NCBI GenBank assembly: GCA_023441805.1 | Contig: JAEZNO010000021.1 | Location: forward strand, 1 to 64,000 | Direction: 5' to 3' | Source: Bacteroidota bacterium | GTDB taxonomy: Bacteria > Bacteroidota > Bacteroidia > Bacteroidales > Lentimicrobiaceae | Length of the DNA: 64,000 bases | Shown: in pieces, positions 1 through 7,814 of the stretch | Layout of the letters: every line of letters begins with the position of its first letter | Position numbering within the stretch: position 1 is the stretch's first letter | The notes under the pieces: model-generated | What the model was told of the DNA's origin: nothing | Databases searched by the model: none | Seen by the model: the letters and a program-made list of their open reading frames with translations, nothing else | Position numbers and translations under genes: made by a program

Positions 1-114
1 CTTCTTTCAGATTCTGCCTCACGGCAGACACCCTTGCTCTTGGCTAATGGTTGGTGGCTAAAAACCCCCATAAAGGACTTTCACCTTCAAGTTATTAATC
101 ATGCACGGCACACA
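1..114. other. unassigned left-edge segment, possible dispersed element
   Basis: This stretch precedes the terminator at 115-147 and holds no gene I can name. Frame 1 of the plus strand stays open from base 1 to a stop at 169-171 but has no start codon. The phrases around GGACTTTCACC and CATGCACGGCACAC remind me of a noncoding element repeated in Bacteroidota genomes, but that is a recollection I cannot check. It could instead be the end of a feature lying mostly outside the window. Confidence 0.25.
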
Positions 115-147
115 AAAAGAGGCCGTCCTTTTGGGACAGCCTCTTTT
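115..147. terminator. bidirectional terminator, AGAGGC stem
   Basis: The arms AAAAGAGGC (115-123) and GCCTCTTTT (139-147) pair perfectly, with an inner GTCC/GGAC extension and a TTTTG loop. The A- and T-rich flanks allow function in both directions. It lies just past the 3' end of the minus-strand operon that finishes at 174. Confidence 0.8.
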
Positions 148-173
148 AAATCATACAAGTAAATCAGCAGGTT

Positions 174-695
174 TCAGCCTTTTGTAAAATAAATAGTAAA
201 TACCTTGCCATCTCCCTTATTCAACCAGTGCTTATATTCAAGACTGATTGATTTGTCAATGAGAGGAGCTGGTATAAAAGGTGCAATGATTTCAAGAATT
301 TCATTATCGTTTAATTTCTTGATACCGGCGAGTACTTCATGAACCGGTTGTTCACCACGATTGAGCATTTCACGGATATCAATACTATTCACAACCGTAC
401 CTTTGTCAAACCATTCAGGCTTGGTGTTTACATATTTATCACTACTTTCATCAATCAAGTTAATTGAGCCTTGACCAACTTTTTCCCTTAATCGGTTAAC
501 CAATTCTTCAACATTTATGCCACCAATGGTTGCCGCCTGACCAATATTGGTAATACGTGTAATGGTTTTCCGCAAAACCGGATTCTTCAGTTTTTTAAAC
601 TCAGGGGCAGCACCAATAAGGGTATCTTCAAGCTCAGGGTAAGCCTCCAATAAGTCGCAAATCTTGGTCTTCGGTGTAATAATCAGTTTCTCCAT
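174..695 (-). CDS. DUF1858-type domain protein
   Basis: A 173-residue soluble protein with no signal peptide. The N-terminal half (about 1-75: ITPKTKICDLLEAYPELEDTL, then NIGQAATIGGINVEELVNRL) matches the DUF1858 fold, which is often found beside hemerythrin/DUF438 proteins and in ScdA/RIC-like iron-stress proteins. The C-terminal half (about 95-173) contains SIDIREMLNRGEQPVHEVL and LEIIAPFIPAPLID, resembling the DUF2249 fold. It is the last gene of the operon that starts with mnmE, 12 bp after the DUF438 gene, so it probably works with that protein. A role in Fe-S or nitric oxide handling is an inference from related pairs. Confidence 0.7.
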   Translation of the reverse strand: MEKLIITPKTKICDLLEAYPELEDTLIGAAPEFKKLKNPVLRKTITRITNIGQAATIGGINVEELVNRLREKVGQGSINLIDESSDKYVNTKPEWFDKGTVVNSIDIREMLNRGEQPVHEVLAGIKKLNDNEILEIIAPFIPAPLIDKSISLEYKHWLNKGDGKVFTIYFTKG

Positions 696-707
696 ATCCT
701 TAACTCT

Positions 708-1994
708 TTAACTATATGACAATATACGCTTCTCTCCTTCAAGTTTCCTCAACTCTGAAAGATCCTGAGATACTTCAAGTGTGCCCAGATATTCACCTTG
801 TTCGTTTCGGAGGGCGAAATACTCAATGTGTATGAATTTACCCTGCATCTGAATCCAAAAAGGTGCATGAGAAGCTTTACCTGATTTAAAGTCTTCAAGT
901 ATTTTCTCAATAATATGTACACTTCCCGGAGGATGACAAAGGCGAACATCTCTATTGATAATAGAACGACTCCTTGCAAAAATACGTTCCTTTCCCTGCG
1001 TAAAGTACTTAACCTTATCGTTCCTGTCAACGAATGTCATATCAAATGGAACTGTGTTAAGGATAGCCATAATCTCTTCAGCATCAAAACTTCCTGAGGG
1101 CAACTGAATATTACCGCTTTCATTGAGTACACCTTTATTTTCGAATCCTTCTGTGGTAACCCCTTCTGGCTTCCATTCTGTTTGAGGATCATATAGTGTA
1201 AAGCCAAATTCCAAAGTCTGTTGATGAATATGCCACCAATCGTCAGTTGTGAGGGTATCCATACACATCGGGAAGAGTATCTCTTCTTCTTTCTTAGTCA
1301 TATCAGCCATTGCCTTCAGTACCGGATGAAATAAAATGTCATTTGCATCTATCACATCCGACTTTGTCAATTCCCCGGTTCTAAGCAACTCAATACAACC
1401 CTTTAACTGTTCTCTTATCTCATCATGTTTCCCCCACATTACCTTAGGAGGACCAGTTATCTCATTTCTCTCCAGATAAGGAAAAACTAAGTATTCTTTA
1501 CGTTTATAATGCTTATCCACATCCATCAGACTGTTAAACTGGGTGAGAATCTGAAGCTTATATTTTGGAAATTCCTGATCACTAATATGAGGCAGTACTT
1601 CAATCAGATTAGTTGCTTTTTCAATTACTTTCAGCAGTTCCTTATTCTCTTCAATAAATACATCTACAGGATGTCCTGCAGGGATTTTCTTTGCACTGCT
1701 CAGGTCAATATGCCCTTCAAGAACTTCACCATGTATATCACATAATCTAAGCACTTCTGATTCAGGCAGTCCTTCTTTTATCAACTCTTGTTCAACCTCA
1801 ACTACCTCACCATATGGTATGTTTTGAAGTGAAGACACAAGCTCCTTGCGTACTTCAGTAGGATTATCACCTTCGTGTAGTTTGAGAATCAGTTCTTTAA
1901 GTTTCTCTTTCCGAAATTTCGAATTGTTAATCAGTTCACTCATAATATCTTTTTGGTAGTTTGTAAAAGTTTCAGCATTAACAAAATTAATCAT
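708..1994 (-). CDS. DUF438 - hemerythrin - PAS protein
   Basis: A 428-residue cytoplasmic protein with three parts. Residues 15-100 form a helical DUF438 region. Residues about 105-270 form a hemerythrin-like HHE bundle with the expected His/Glu positions (HPVDVFIEEN, DKHYKRKEYLVFPYLE, WGKHDEI, KKEEEILFP, HIHQQT). Residues about 298-425 form a PAS domain containing LCHPPGSVHIIEKIL. No kinase or output domain follows, so it is more likely an O2, NO or iron sensor or scavenger than a histidine kinase. The start overlaps the end of the GNAT gene by 4 bp (ATGA), indicating translational coupling. The ligand cannot be told from the sequence. Confidence 0.85.
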   Translation of the reverse strand: MINFVNAETFTNYQKDIMSELINNSKFRKEKLKELILKLHEGDNPTEVRKELVSSLQNIPYGEVVEVEQELIKEGLPESEVLRLCDIHGEVLEGHIDLSSAKKIPAGHPVDVFIEENKELLKVIEKATNLIEVLPHISDQEFPKYKLQILTQFNSLMDVDKHYKRKEYLVFPYLERNEITGPPKVMWGKHDEIREQLKGCIELLRTGELTKSDVIDANDILFHPVLKAMADMTKKEEEILFPMCMDTLTTDDWWHIHQQTLEFGFTLYDPQTEWKPEGVTTEGFENKGVLNESGNIQLPSGSFDAEEIMAILNTVPFDMTFVDRNDKVKYFTQGKERIFARSRSIINRDVRLCHPPGSVHIIEKILEDFKSGKASHAPFWIQMQGKFIHIEYFALRNEQGEYLGTLEVSQDLSELRKLEGEKRILSYS

Positions 1995-2518
1995 TGATAG
2001 TTCTCTTTACAACGAGCATATCTTATCTCATCATAAATTTTGCCATCCTTTGTTATTGAGTTCTTAAAAACTCCTTCACGTGAATAGCCGCATTTTTCAA
2101 GAACCTTTTGTGAAGCAGTATTATATGAGAAAACTCCTGTATGGACTCTTAATACACCAAGTTTCTCGAATGCGTATTCTGTCATAATACCGACAGCTTT
2201 AGTCATTATACCCTTATTCCAGAAAGGTTCACCCAGAAAATAACCTATCTCAGCACTGTTTCTATATACATCAGATTCTCTTGTTAGCCCAATATTCCCG
2301 GCATATCTTCCTTTATACTCAATTGCGAAAATTGTTTTTGGATTCATTTTCTCAACCATATCAAAGAAGCGCTTAGCATCTTCAAGTGTGTATGGATATG
2401 GAAATGCATCCCTCAGATTAATGGCAATTTTCTTGTTATTAGCAAGTCTTGCCATTTCATGAATATCATCTTTAACAAGATGCCTTATAATTATATCTTC
2501 TGTTGAAGCGATGACCAT
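1991..2518 (-). CDS. GNAT family N-acetyltransferase (RimJ/RimL-like)
   Basis: A 175-residue protein of the Acetyltransf_3 type, which transfers acetyl from acetyl-CoA to an amine, often a protein N-terminus. Visible features are the N-terminal strand IIIRHLVKDDIHEMARLANN, the central FAIEYKGRYAGNIGL strands, the acetyl-CoA loop region EIGYFLGEPFWNKGIMTKAV, and the closing TASQKVLEKCGYSREGVFKN segment typical of RimJ/RimL relatives. It lies 3 bp after mnmE and overlaps the next gene by 4 bp. The substrate is unknown. Confidence 0.85.
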   Translation of the reverse strand: MVIASTEDIIIRHLVKDDIHEMARLANNKKIAINLRDAFPYPYTLEDAKRFFDMVEKMNPKTIFAIEYKGRYAGNIGLTRESDVYRNSAEIGYFLGEPFWNKGIMTKAVGIMTEYAFEKLGVLRVHTGVFSYNTASQKVLEKCGYSREGVFKNSITKDGKIYDEIRYARCKENYQ

Positions 2519-2521
2519 ACC

Positions 2522-3925
2522 TTACTTCCCAATACAAAACTTGCTAAAAATATTTCCCAATATCTCTTCATTAGTAACCTCACCTGTAATTGTACCAAGG
2601 TAGTGCAATGCCTGCCGAATATCAGTGGCTATCAAATCAGAAGGTATATTATTATTAAATCCTTCACACACAGCATCAATTGATAGGGCAGCATTATTCA
2701 GAGCTTCGTAGTGTCGAAGGTTATAGACAATGGTCTGATCAGCAATATTAAACTTCTTTACAGCATCAAGTAAACGTTCGGTTATCAGATTAATATTCTC
2801 ATTCCTTTTGGCCGAGACAAAAAGTGTATCCAACTCAACCAGGTGCTGAAAACTATGGGGTGCTTCAAGTAGCATATCTGTCTTATTAGCCACAGGAATT
2901 ATTGTTTTTTCAGGATCCTGTAGTTGCTGTCGTAAATCAGCTATCGCTTCATCAATTTCTTCTTCCGAAGTTTCGTTGATATCGAACACATACAAAACAA
3001 GCCATGCCTGATTCATCTTCTCAAATGTTCGCCCTATTCCCATCGTCTCAATGGTATCGTCAGTAAGCCTCAGTCCGGCAGTATCAATGAAGCGGAAATT
3101 TACCCCTTCAAGACTAATTGTATCTTCTATAGCATCCCGGGTAGTACCCGGTATTTCGGATACCAATGCCCTTTCTTCCTGAAGTAAAGCATTCAAAAGA
3201 GTTGATTTACCAACATTTGGTTTGCCGGCTATGGCTACAGGAATACCTTGCTTAATAACGTTACCCAGTGTAAAGGAAGATTTTAATCCCTCAATTTCTT
3301 TACGGATAGTCTTTAGCAACTGCATTAAATCAGTCCTGTCAGCAAATTCAACATCTTCTTCACTAAAATCGAGTTCCAGTTCAATCAATGATGCAAAATG
3401 TACAAGTCGGGCTCTCAGCTCACTAATTTTACTCGAGAAACCACCACGCATTTGTTTGATTGCTATCTGATGGGAGCTTTCTGAATTCGAGGCAATCAAA
3501 TCAGCAACCGCTTCGGCCTGCGATAGGTCCATCTTGCCATTCATAAAGGCTCTGAATGTAAATTCACCCGGACCTGCAAGACGGGCACCGTGGCTAACCA
3601 GCAATTCAAGGAGTCGTTTCTGAATAAAGACAGACCCATGGCATGAAATTTCGACTACGTCCTGGCCTGTATAACTGTTGGGAGCCAGGAATAAGGTAAC
3701 TACTACTTCATCAAGCAATTCAGCACCATCAAATATCTTACCTAAACGGGCCGTATGAGCAGGAGTTTCTTTAAGTGATATTTGATCCGATGAAGGCTTG
3801 AAAAGCCGGTCGGTAATACTTATGGCATTATTGCCCGTGAGTCTTATAAGGGCAATAGCTCCCATACCGTGTGCTGTTGAAACTGCACAGATTGTGTCAT
3901 TCGATGATAAGTAGCTCATACTCAT
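2522..3925 (-). CDS. mnmE: tRNA uridine-5-carboxymethylaminomethyl modification GTPase MnmE
   Basis: A 467-residue GTPase that, with MnmG, modifies the wobble uridine (U34) of several tRNAs. The N-terminal tetrahydrofolate-binding domain begins DTICAVSTAHGMGAIALIRL. A helical domain surrounds an inserted G domain with G1 GKPNVGKST, G2 region PGTTRDA, G3 DTAGL and G4 NKTD. The C-terminus is the diagnostic CIGK. Length is normal. A start two codons downstream (MSYLSS) is also possible. It is the first gene of the minus-strand operon and is divergent from sucD. Confidence 0.97.
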   Translation of the reverse strand: MSMSYLSSNDTICAVSTAHGMGAIALIRLTGNNAISITDRLFKPSSDQISLKETPAHTARLGKIFDGAELLDEVVVTLFLAPNSYTGQDVVEISCHGSVFIQKRLLELLVSHGARLAGPGEFTFRAFMNGKMDLSQAEAVADLIASNSESSHQIAIKQMRGGFSSKISELRARLVHFASLIELELDFSEEDVEFADRTDLMQLLKTIRKEIEGLKSSFTLGNVIKQGIPVAIAGKPNVGKSTLLNALLQEERALVSEIPGTTRDAIEDTISLEGVNFRFIDTAGLRLTDDTIETMGIGRTFEKMNQAWLVLYVFDINETSEEEIDEAIADLRQQLQDPEKTIIPVANKTDMLLEAPHSFQHLVELDTLFVSAKRNENINLITERLLDAVKKFNIADQTIVYNLRHYEALNNAALSIDAVCEGFNNNIPSDLIATDIRQALHYLGTITGEVTNEEILGNIFSKFCIGK

Positions 3926-4052
3926 AATAATTCACACCGGCCTCCTATGTTAATTGATAAAATTATCAAATTTATCTCGTATTTTGAACAAAAATAACGA
4001 ATTTTGGCTTTTTAGACGATTACTTAAATTATCTCAAAAAAGTAAATACACT

Positions 4053-4925
4053 ATGAGCATATTGGTCAATAAGAATTCTAAAGTTATAGTACAGGGTTTT
4101 ACTGGTACTGAAGGCACATTTCATGCAAGTCAGATGATTGAATACGGTACAAATGTAGTAGGTGGTATAACACCAGGTAAAGGTGGCACTACACATCTGG
4201 ATAAGCCCGTATTTAATACCGTATCAGAAGCAGTTAAGGAAACAGGTGCCGATGTATCAATAATATTCGTTCCTCCGGCATTTGCTGCTGATGCAATCAT
4301 GGAAGCCGCTGATGCAGGCATCAAAGTAATCGTTTGTATTACTGAAGGAATTCCTGTTAATGATATGCTCAAAGCTAAGGAGTTTGTCAATAATCGGGAT
4401 TGCCGGTTAGTAGGCCCAAATTGTCCCGGTGTAATTACTCCGGGTGAAGCTAAGGTTGGTATCATGCCCGGATTTATACATCAAAAGGGTATCGTTGGAA
4501 TAGTTAGCCGCTCAGGAACCCTCACTTACGAGGCAGTTGACCAGTTGACAAAAGCAGGATTAGGTCAAACTACAGGTATTGGTATTGGTGGTGACCCGAT
4601 TATCGGCACAACTACACGTGATGCAGTTGAGCTCTTTATGAATGATCCTGAAACTAAAGGCATTGTTATGATAGGCGAAATTGGCGGCTCAATGGAAGCT
4701 GATGCAGCTTATTGGATTAAAGAGCATGGAACCAAGCCGGTTGTAAGTTTCATAGCCGGGGCTACAGCTCCTAAGGGTCGTACAATGGGACATGCAGGTG
4801 CTATTGTGGGTGGTAAAGCCGATACAGCAGAAGCTAAAAAAGCCATTCTCCGCGAATGTGGTATCCATGTTGTGGATTCACCTGCTGAAATAGGGGCTGC
4901 AATGAAAGCTTTATTGAAAAACTAA
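4053..4925 (+). CDS. sucD: succinate-CoA ligase, alpha subunit
   Basis: A 290-residue alpha subunit of succinyl-CoA synthetase, which couples succinyl-CoA hydrolysis to nucleotide triphosphate formation in the TCA cycle. The start MSILVNKNSKVIVQGFTG gives the standard family length; the upstream in-frame extension to 3954 is not conserved-looking and was rejected. The CoA-binding region includes GFTGTEGTFHA, and the phosphorylated histidine is in GRTMGHAGAIVGG, about residue 247. The beta subunit gene sucC is not adjacent. Confidence 0.96.
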   Translation: MSILVNKNSKVIVQGFTGTEGTFHASQMIEYGTNVVGGITPGKGGTTHLDKPVFNTVSEAVKETGADVSIIFVPPAFAADAIMEAADAGIKVIVCITEGIPVNDMLKAKEFVNNRDCRLVGPNCPGVITPGEAKVGIMPGFIHQKGIVGIVSRSGTLTYEAVDQLTKAGLGQTTGIGIGGDPIIGTTTRDAVELFMNDPETKGIVMIGEIGGSMEADAAYWIKEHGTKPVVSFIAGATAPKGRTMGHAGAIVGGKADTAEAKKAILRECGIHVVDSPAEIGAAMKALLKN

Positions 4926-5007
4926 TTTCACTTTTTCACTCATTCAGAGTATTTCCTGAATCAAACTTAAGAGTAAGAAATGTTCTTGCAGACAATCCGT
5001 TTCGAGT

Positions 5008-5907
5008 TTACGGATTGCCGGAAACATGTCTTTCTTTTATGTAATTCACCTCACTTGCGCACACTTCGGCTGCAAAAGATAAACCATTATTAATAGCACT
5101 TCTCCATTCATCAATGGATGCAGGTGCTCTTCCTAATTGATGTATCTGATATGCAACTCCGGCATTAAAGGCATCTCCTGCACCCATTGTGCTTACCAAT
5201 TCAGTAGGAAGAGCGTCAAAATGTATTCGGTCATTATTTGGAGTGAAGAAATCAACACCGTTCTTGTTTAGAGTCAGAATCAGGTTTTCACAACCGGCCT
5301 GCTTAACAAATTCATATGCTTGATCACTGTTGTCAGCGTTTGCCATCAGCTTAAAATCCTCATCCGACCCCCTGACTATATCTGCCATTGATATATTTTC
5401 TTTAATAAAGCCGACAAGTTCAGGGAGTTTTTCTGCATTTGATTTCCTGAAATTAGGATCGTACATTATGACTGATCCGGCATTTCGGGCTGCCATGGCA
5501 AGTCGTACTATGTTCTCCCTGTTTCTCTTATCAACCGAATAAAGTGAACCAAAGACAAGAATGTCATTATTACTGAATTCAGGTACTGCGAAAACGGGAG
5601 CAATTTCTGAGTATACTTTATAAAATTGATAATCGGCATTACCCCATTCATCCAGGAAACCAAGAGCAAGAGTCGTGTTGTGTTTTGAATTGTTAAGATA
5701 ATCCTGCTTTACTCCGCTTCGAATGAGTGTATCTTTAACATAACTAGCTGGTGTATCATTCCCTAATTCAGTAATTAGTTGGACATCAGCACCCGCATGA
5801 GCAAGTGATAATGCACAATTAAACATACCTCCTCCGGGAATTCCCCATACAGGCTTACCGTCTTTGAAGACGATATCATATAAAGTCTCCCCAACACAAT
5901 AGATCAT
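5008..5907 (-). CDS. PfkB family sugar kinase, probable fructokinase
   Basis: A 299-residue ribokinase/PfkB-fold kinase that phosphorylates a sugar with ATP. The N-terminus MIYCVGETLYDIV and the GGGMFNCALSLAHAG substrate-binding region fit fructokinase-like members. The catalytic GAGDAF motif has its Asp near residue 245. I start the gene at 5907, not at an upstream ATG (5922), because a good promoter -7 element lies at 5912-5919, between the two, so the transcript would begin almost at the ATG. The exact sugar is an inference. Confidence 0.88.
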   Translation of the reverse strand: MIYCVGETLYDIVFKDGKPVWGIPGGGMFNCALSLAHAGADVQLITELGNDTPASYVKDTLIRSGVKQDYLNNSKHNTTLALGFLDEWGNADYQFYKVYSEIAPVFAVPEFSNNDILVFGSLYSVDKRNRENIVRLAMAARNAGSVIMYDPNFRKSNAEKLPELVGFIKENISMADIVRGSDEDFKLMANADNSDQAYEFVKQAGCENLILTLNKNGVDFFTPNNDRIHFDALPTELVSTMGAGDAFNAGVAYQIHQLGRAPASIDEWRSAINNGLSFAAEVCASEVNYIKERHVSGNP

Positions 5908-5911
5908 AATC

Positions 5912-5944
5912 CAAAGATACATTTTTCCCTCATGTTTATTCCAA
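5912..5944 (-). promoter_or_regulatory. Bacteroidota promoter for the PfkB kinase
   Basis: Read on the minus strand, TTG (5944-5942), a 22-bp spacer, then TATCTTTG (5919-5912), matching TTG...TAnnTTTG. Transcription would start about at the ATG at 5907, predicting a leaderless or nearly leaderless mRNA. Confidence 0.6.
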
Positions 5945-5953
5945 AGATCTTTT

Positions 5954-5961
5954 TACATTTG
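5954..5961 (+). promoter_or_regulatory. -7 element of the oxyanion-uptake operon
   Basis: TACATTTG matches TAnnTTTG and lies 47 bp before the first lipoprotein ATG. No clear TTG at the expected -33 distance was found, so the site is weaker or regulated. It is the only good candidate in front of the seven-gene block. Confidence 0.45.
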
Positions 5962-6008
5962 CCAGCGATATGAAAATAACAACCAAACGCATTAATTAAA
6001 CTTAAACC

Positions 6009-6887
6009 ATGAAAAAGATCTTAACACTTTTAGGGATTTCATTATTCCTGGTTTTTTCATTTACAAATTGTAGTAAAGACGAAGAAGCAGGCTCACCGAC
6101 CATCAGCCTTAAAAATGCAACCGGCTATGTTACTCAAAACACAGTAGCTAGTTATGGTGATACCTTGCTGTGGGGAATCACAGCCAACAGTAATGGAGAA
6201 GATAATTTGGTAAAATTCACTATTGAAGTGAATGATCAACAATTATTTGACTCAACATTCAATGCCACCACTTTTACTTATGACTTCTATTCAATAAAAA
6301 CAATACTTGATGTAGAAGCATGGACTATGACCATAACCGATATTGCAGGTCATACTTCATCAGTTTCTATCACTGTAACAGGTGAGTTTGGAGAAATTGA
6401 CTCGTATACTACTATTTTAATGGGCGCTCAGGATAATGTTGACGTTGAGAGTTTTCTTTCATTAGCTGAAAACCATGCTACAACCTATATGCAAGCAGCT
6501 GCATTTCAAAATCAAGACAAAATTGACATGTTCTGTTTCTATGAAAACACTCCGGAACATCAAAACCTGATGACCTTAGCTTCTCCGGGTAGTAATATTA
6601 AAGGTATTTTCTCAGGTGCTACTGCTCCTGAAAATTACACAACAAAAAATGTTACATTCTTTGTTAAGACTGATCTCTCAGCCTCCAATTTTGATGCAGT
6701 ACAAAATGATGCAGTTATTCTGGCATCTTTTGATCCTGAAAACCAATTCAAGAAAGCCAGTAAACTTACAGCCGGTGATGTATACGCGTTCAAACTGCAA
6801 TCAGGCAAATATGGCTTGCTCAAAGTTATTGAAGTAACAGGTACTGAAACAGGTACTATTGAATTAGGAATAAAGGTTCAGAAGTAA
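6009..6887 (+). CDS. lipoprotein of oxyanion-uptake cluster (paralog 1)
   Basis: A 292-residue lipoprotein: hydrophobic leader followed by the lipobox cysteine in FTNCSKDEE (residue 21). The mature protein looks beta-rich, with an Ig-like N-terminal part (about 30-130) and a C-terminal domain ending GKYGLLKVIEVTG...TIELGIKVQK. The next gene encodes a homolog sharing this tail and the overall order. I do not recognise a named family. As first gene of the block with a TonB-dependent receptor, a surface or periplasmic substrate-binding role is an inference. Confidence 0.8.
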   Translation: MKKILTLLGISLFLVFSFTNCSKDEEAGSPTISLKNATGYVTQNTVASYGDTLLWGITANSNGEDNLVKFTIEVNDQQLFDSTFNATTFTYDFYSIKTILDVEAWTMTITDIAGHTSSVSITVTGEFGEIDSYTTILMGAQDNVDVESFLSLAENHATTYMQAAAFQNQDKIDMFCFYENTPEHQNLMTLASPGSNIKGIFSGATAPENYTTKNVTFFVKTDLSASNFDAVQNDAVILASFDPENQFKKASKLTAGDVYAFKLQSGKYGLLKVIEVTGTETGTIELGIKVQK

Positions 6888-6888
6888 A

Positions 6889-7788
6889 ATGAAATTAAGA
6901 ATTGTACAATATTGCTTATTGATGGCAGTTCTTCTTTGTTCATGCGCTAAAGAAGAAGAAATACATAAAACATCTTTGCTCTTGAAAACAGGTGTAATCT
7001 ATACACCGAACAATTCATCCGTTAAGCTGGGTGGGACAATCAGAATCGGAGTTTTAGCTTCAGGCGATGGAGTCCCATTGACTTATATCAGAATTGAAAG
7101 AATTACTAACCACGATACAATTGTACAATTAGACAGAGGTATTTTTTCGGAAAGTGAAGGCTTTGATGAAGACTTCACTTTCTCGAAAGATACCGCACAA
7201 AAAGAACAGTGGCGAATTACTGTAATGAATGCCGACAGAGATACTGCTGTTAAAACTTTAAACATTTACAGAGCCTCCGGTAGCGACTGGAAGCCTGTTA
7301 AGTACTTTAATAATATTGAATTATGTCTCCAGGATAATTCTACCGGCAATTATTTTCTGGATATAGACAATGGTCTGGTCTACAACACTGAATCAGTAAA
7401 AAGCCATGAAAGTGAAGTTGATATTCTTGGCTATTTTTATTTTACTTCAGGAGTACCGTCTCCCTCATTAACGTGTCCGGGTTATACTTCAGCAATTGGA
7501 TACTACCCTGAAATAGTATCCTGGCCTGTCAAAAATTCTACGAGTTTTGACTATTATTCAAGTGATAATAATCTGATTTCAGCTGAAGCATTCGAATCAG
7601 CAACTAACGACAGCTTATTAGTTACCTCATACAAAGCTGACAAGGTTAGTGGAAACTGCAAATTTTGCTACACGGGCAAAGTAATCCCTTTCAAAACCTC
7701 AAATGGAAAGTATGGATTGATAAAAATTGAACATGCTGACCAAACTACTGACGGCATGATAAAAATGTCAGTAAAAATTCAGGAATAA
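6889..7788 (+). CDS. lipoprotein of oxyanion-uptake cluster (paralog 2)
   Basis: A 299-residue lipoprotein with lipobox LLCSCAKEEE (lipidated Cys about residue 20). It follows the previous gene after a single base. The C-terminus FKTSNGKYGLIKIEHAD...MIKMSVKIQE aligns with that of its neighbour, and both have a beta-rich N-terminal domain beginning with a stretch of hydroxyl residues, so the pair probably arose by tandem duplication followed by strong divergence. No catalytic motif is visible. It precedes the TonB-dependent receptor by 26 bp. Confidence 0.8.
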   Translation: MKLRIVQYCLLMAVLLCSCAKEEEIHKTSLLLKTGVIYTPNNSSVKLGGTIRIGVLASGDGVPLTYIRIERITNHDTIVQLDRGIFSESEGFDEDFTFSKDTAQKEQWRITVMNADRDTAVKTLNIYRASGSDWKPVKYFNNIELCLQDNSTGNYFLDIDNGLVYNTESVKSHESEVDILGYFYFTSGVPSPSLTCPGYTSAIGYYPEIVSWPVKNSTSFDYYSSDNNLISAEAFESATNDSLLVTSYKADKVSGNCKFCYTGKVIPFKTSNGKYGLIKIEHADQTTDGMIKMSVKIQE

Positions 7789-7814
7789 CTGTGTATTGAT
7801 TATCCAATAAAGAA

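Noticed and set aside
3954..4052. N-terminal extension of sucD
   Set aside because: The 33 extra residues are Asn/Leu/Lys-rich and not part of the family; the ATG at 4053 gives the standard length.
4993..5017. CAATCCGT/ACGGATTG hairpin at the end of the PfkB gene
   Set aside because: No T-tract on either strand and it overlaps the stop codon, so I do not call it a terminator.
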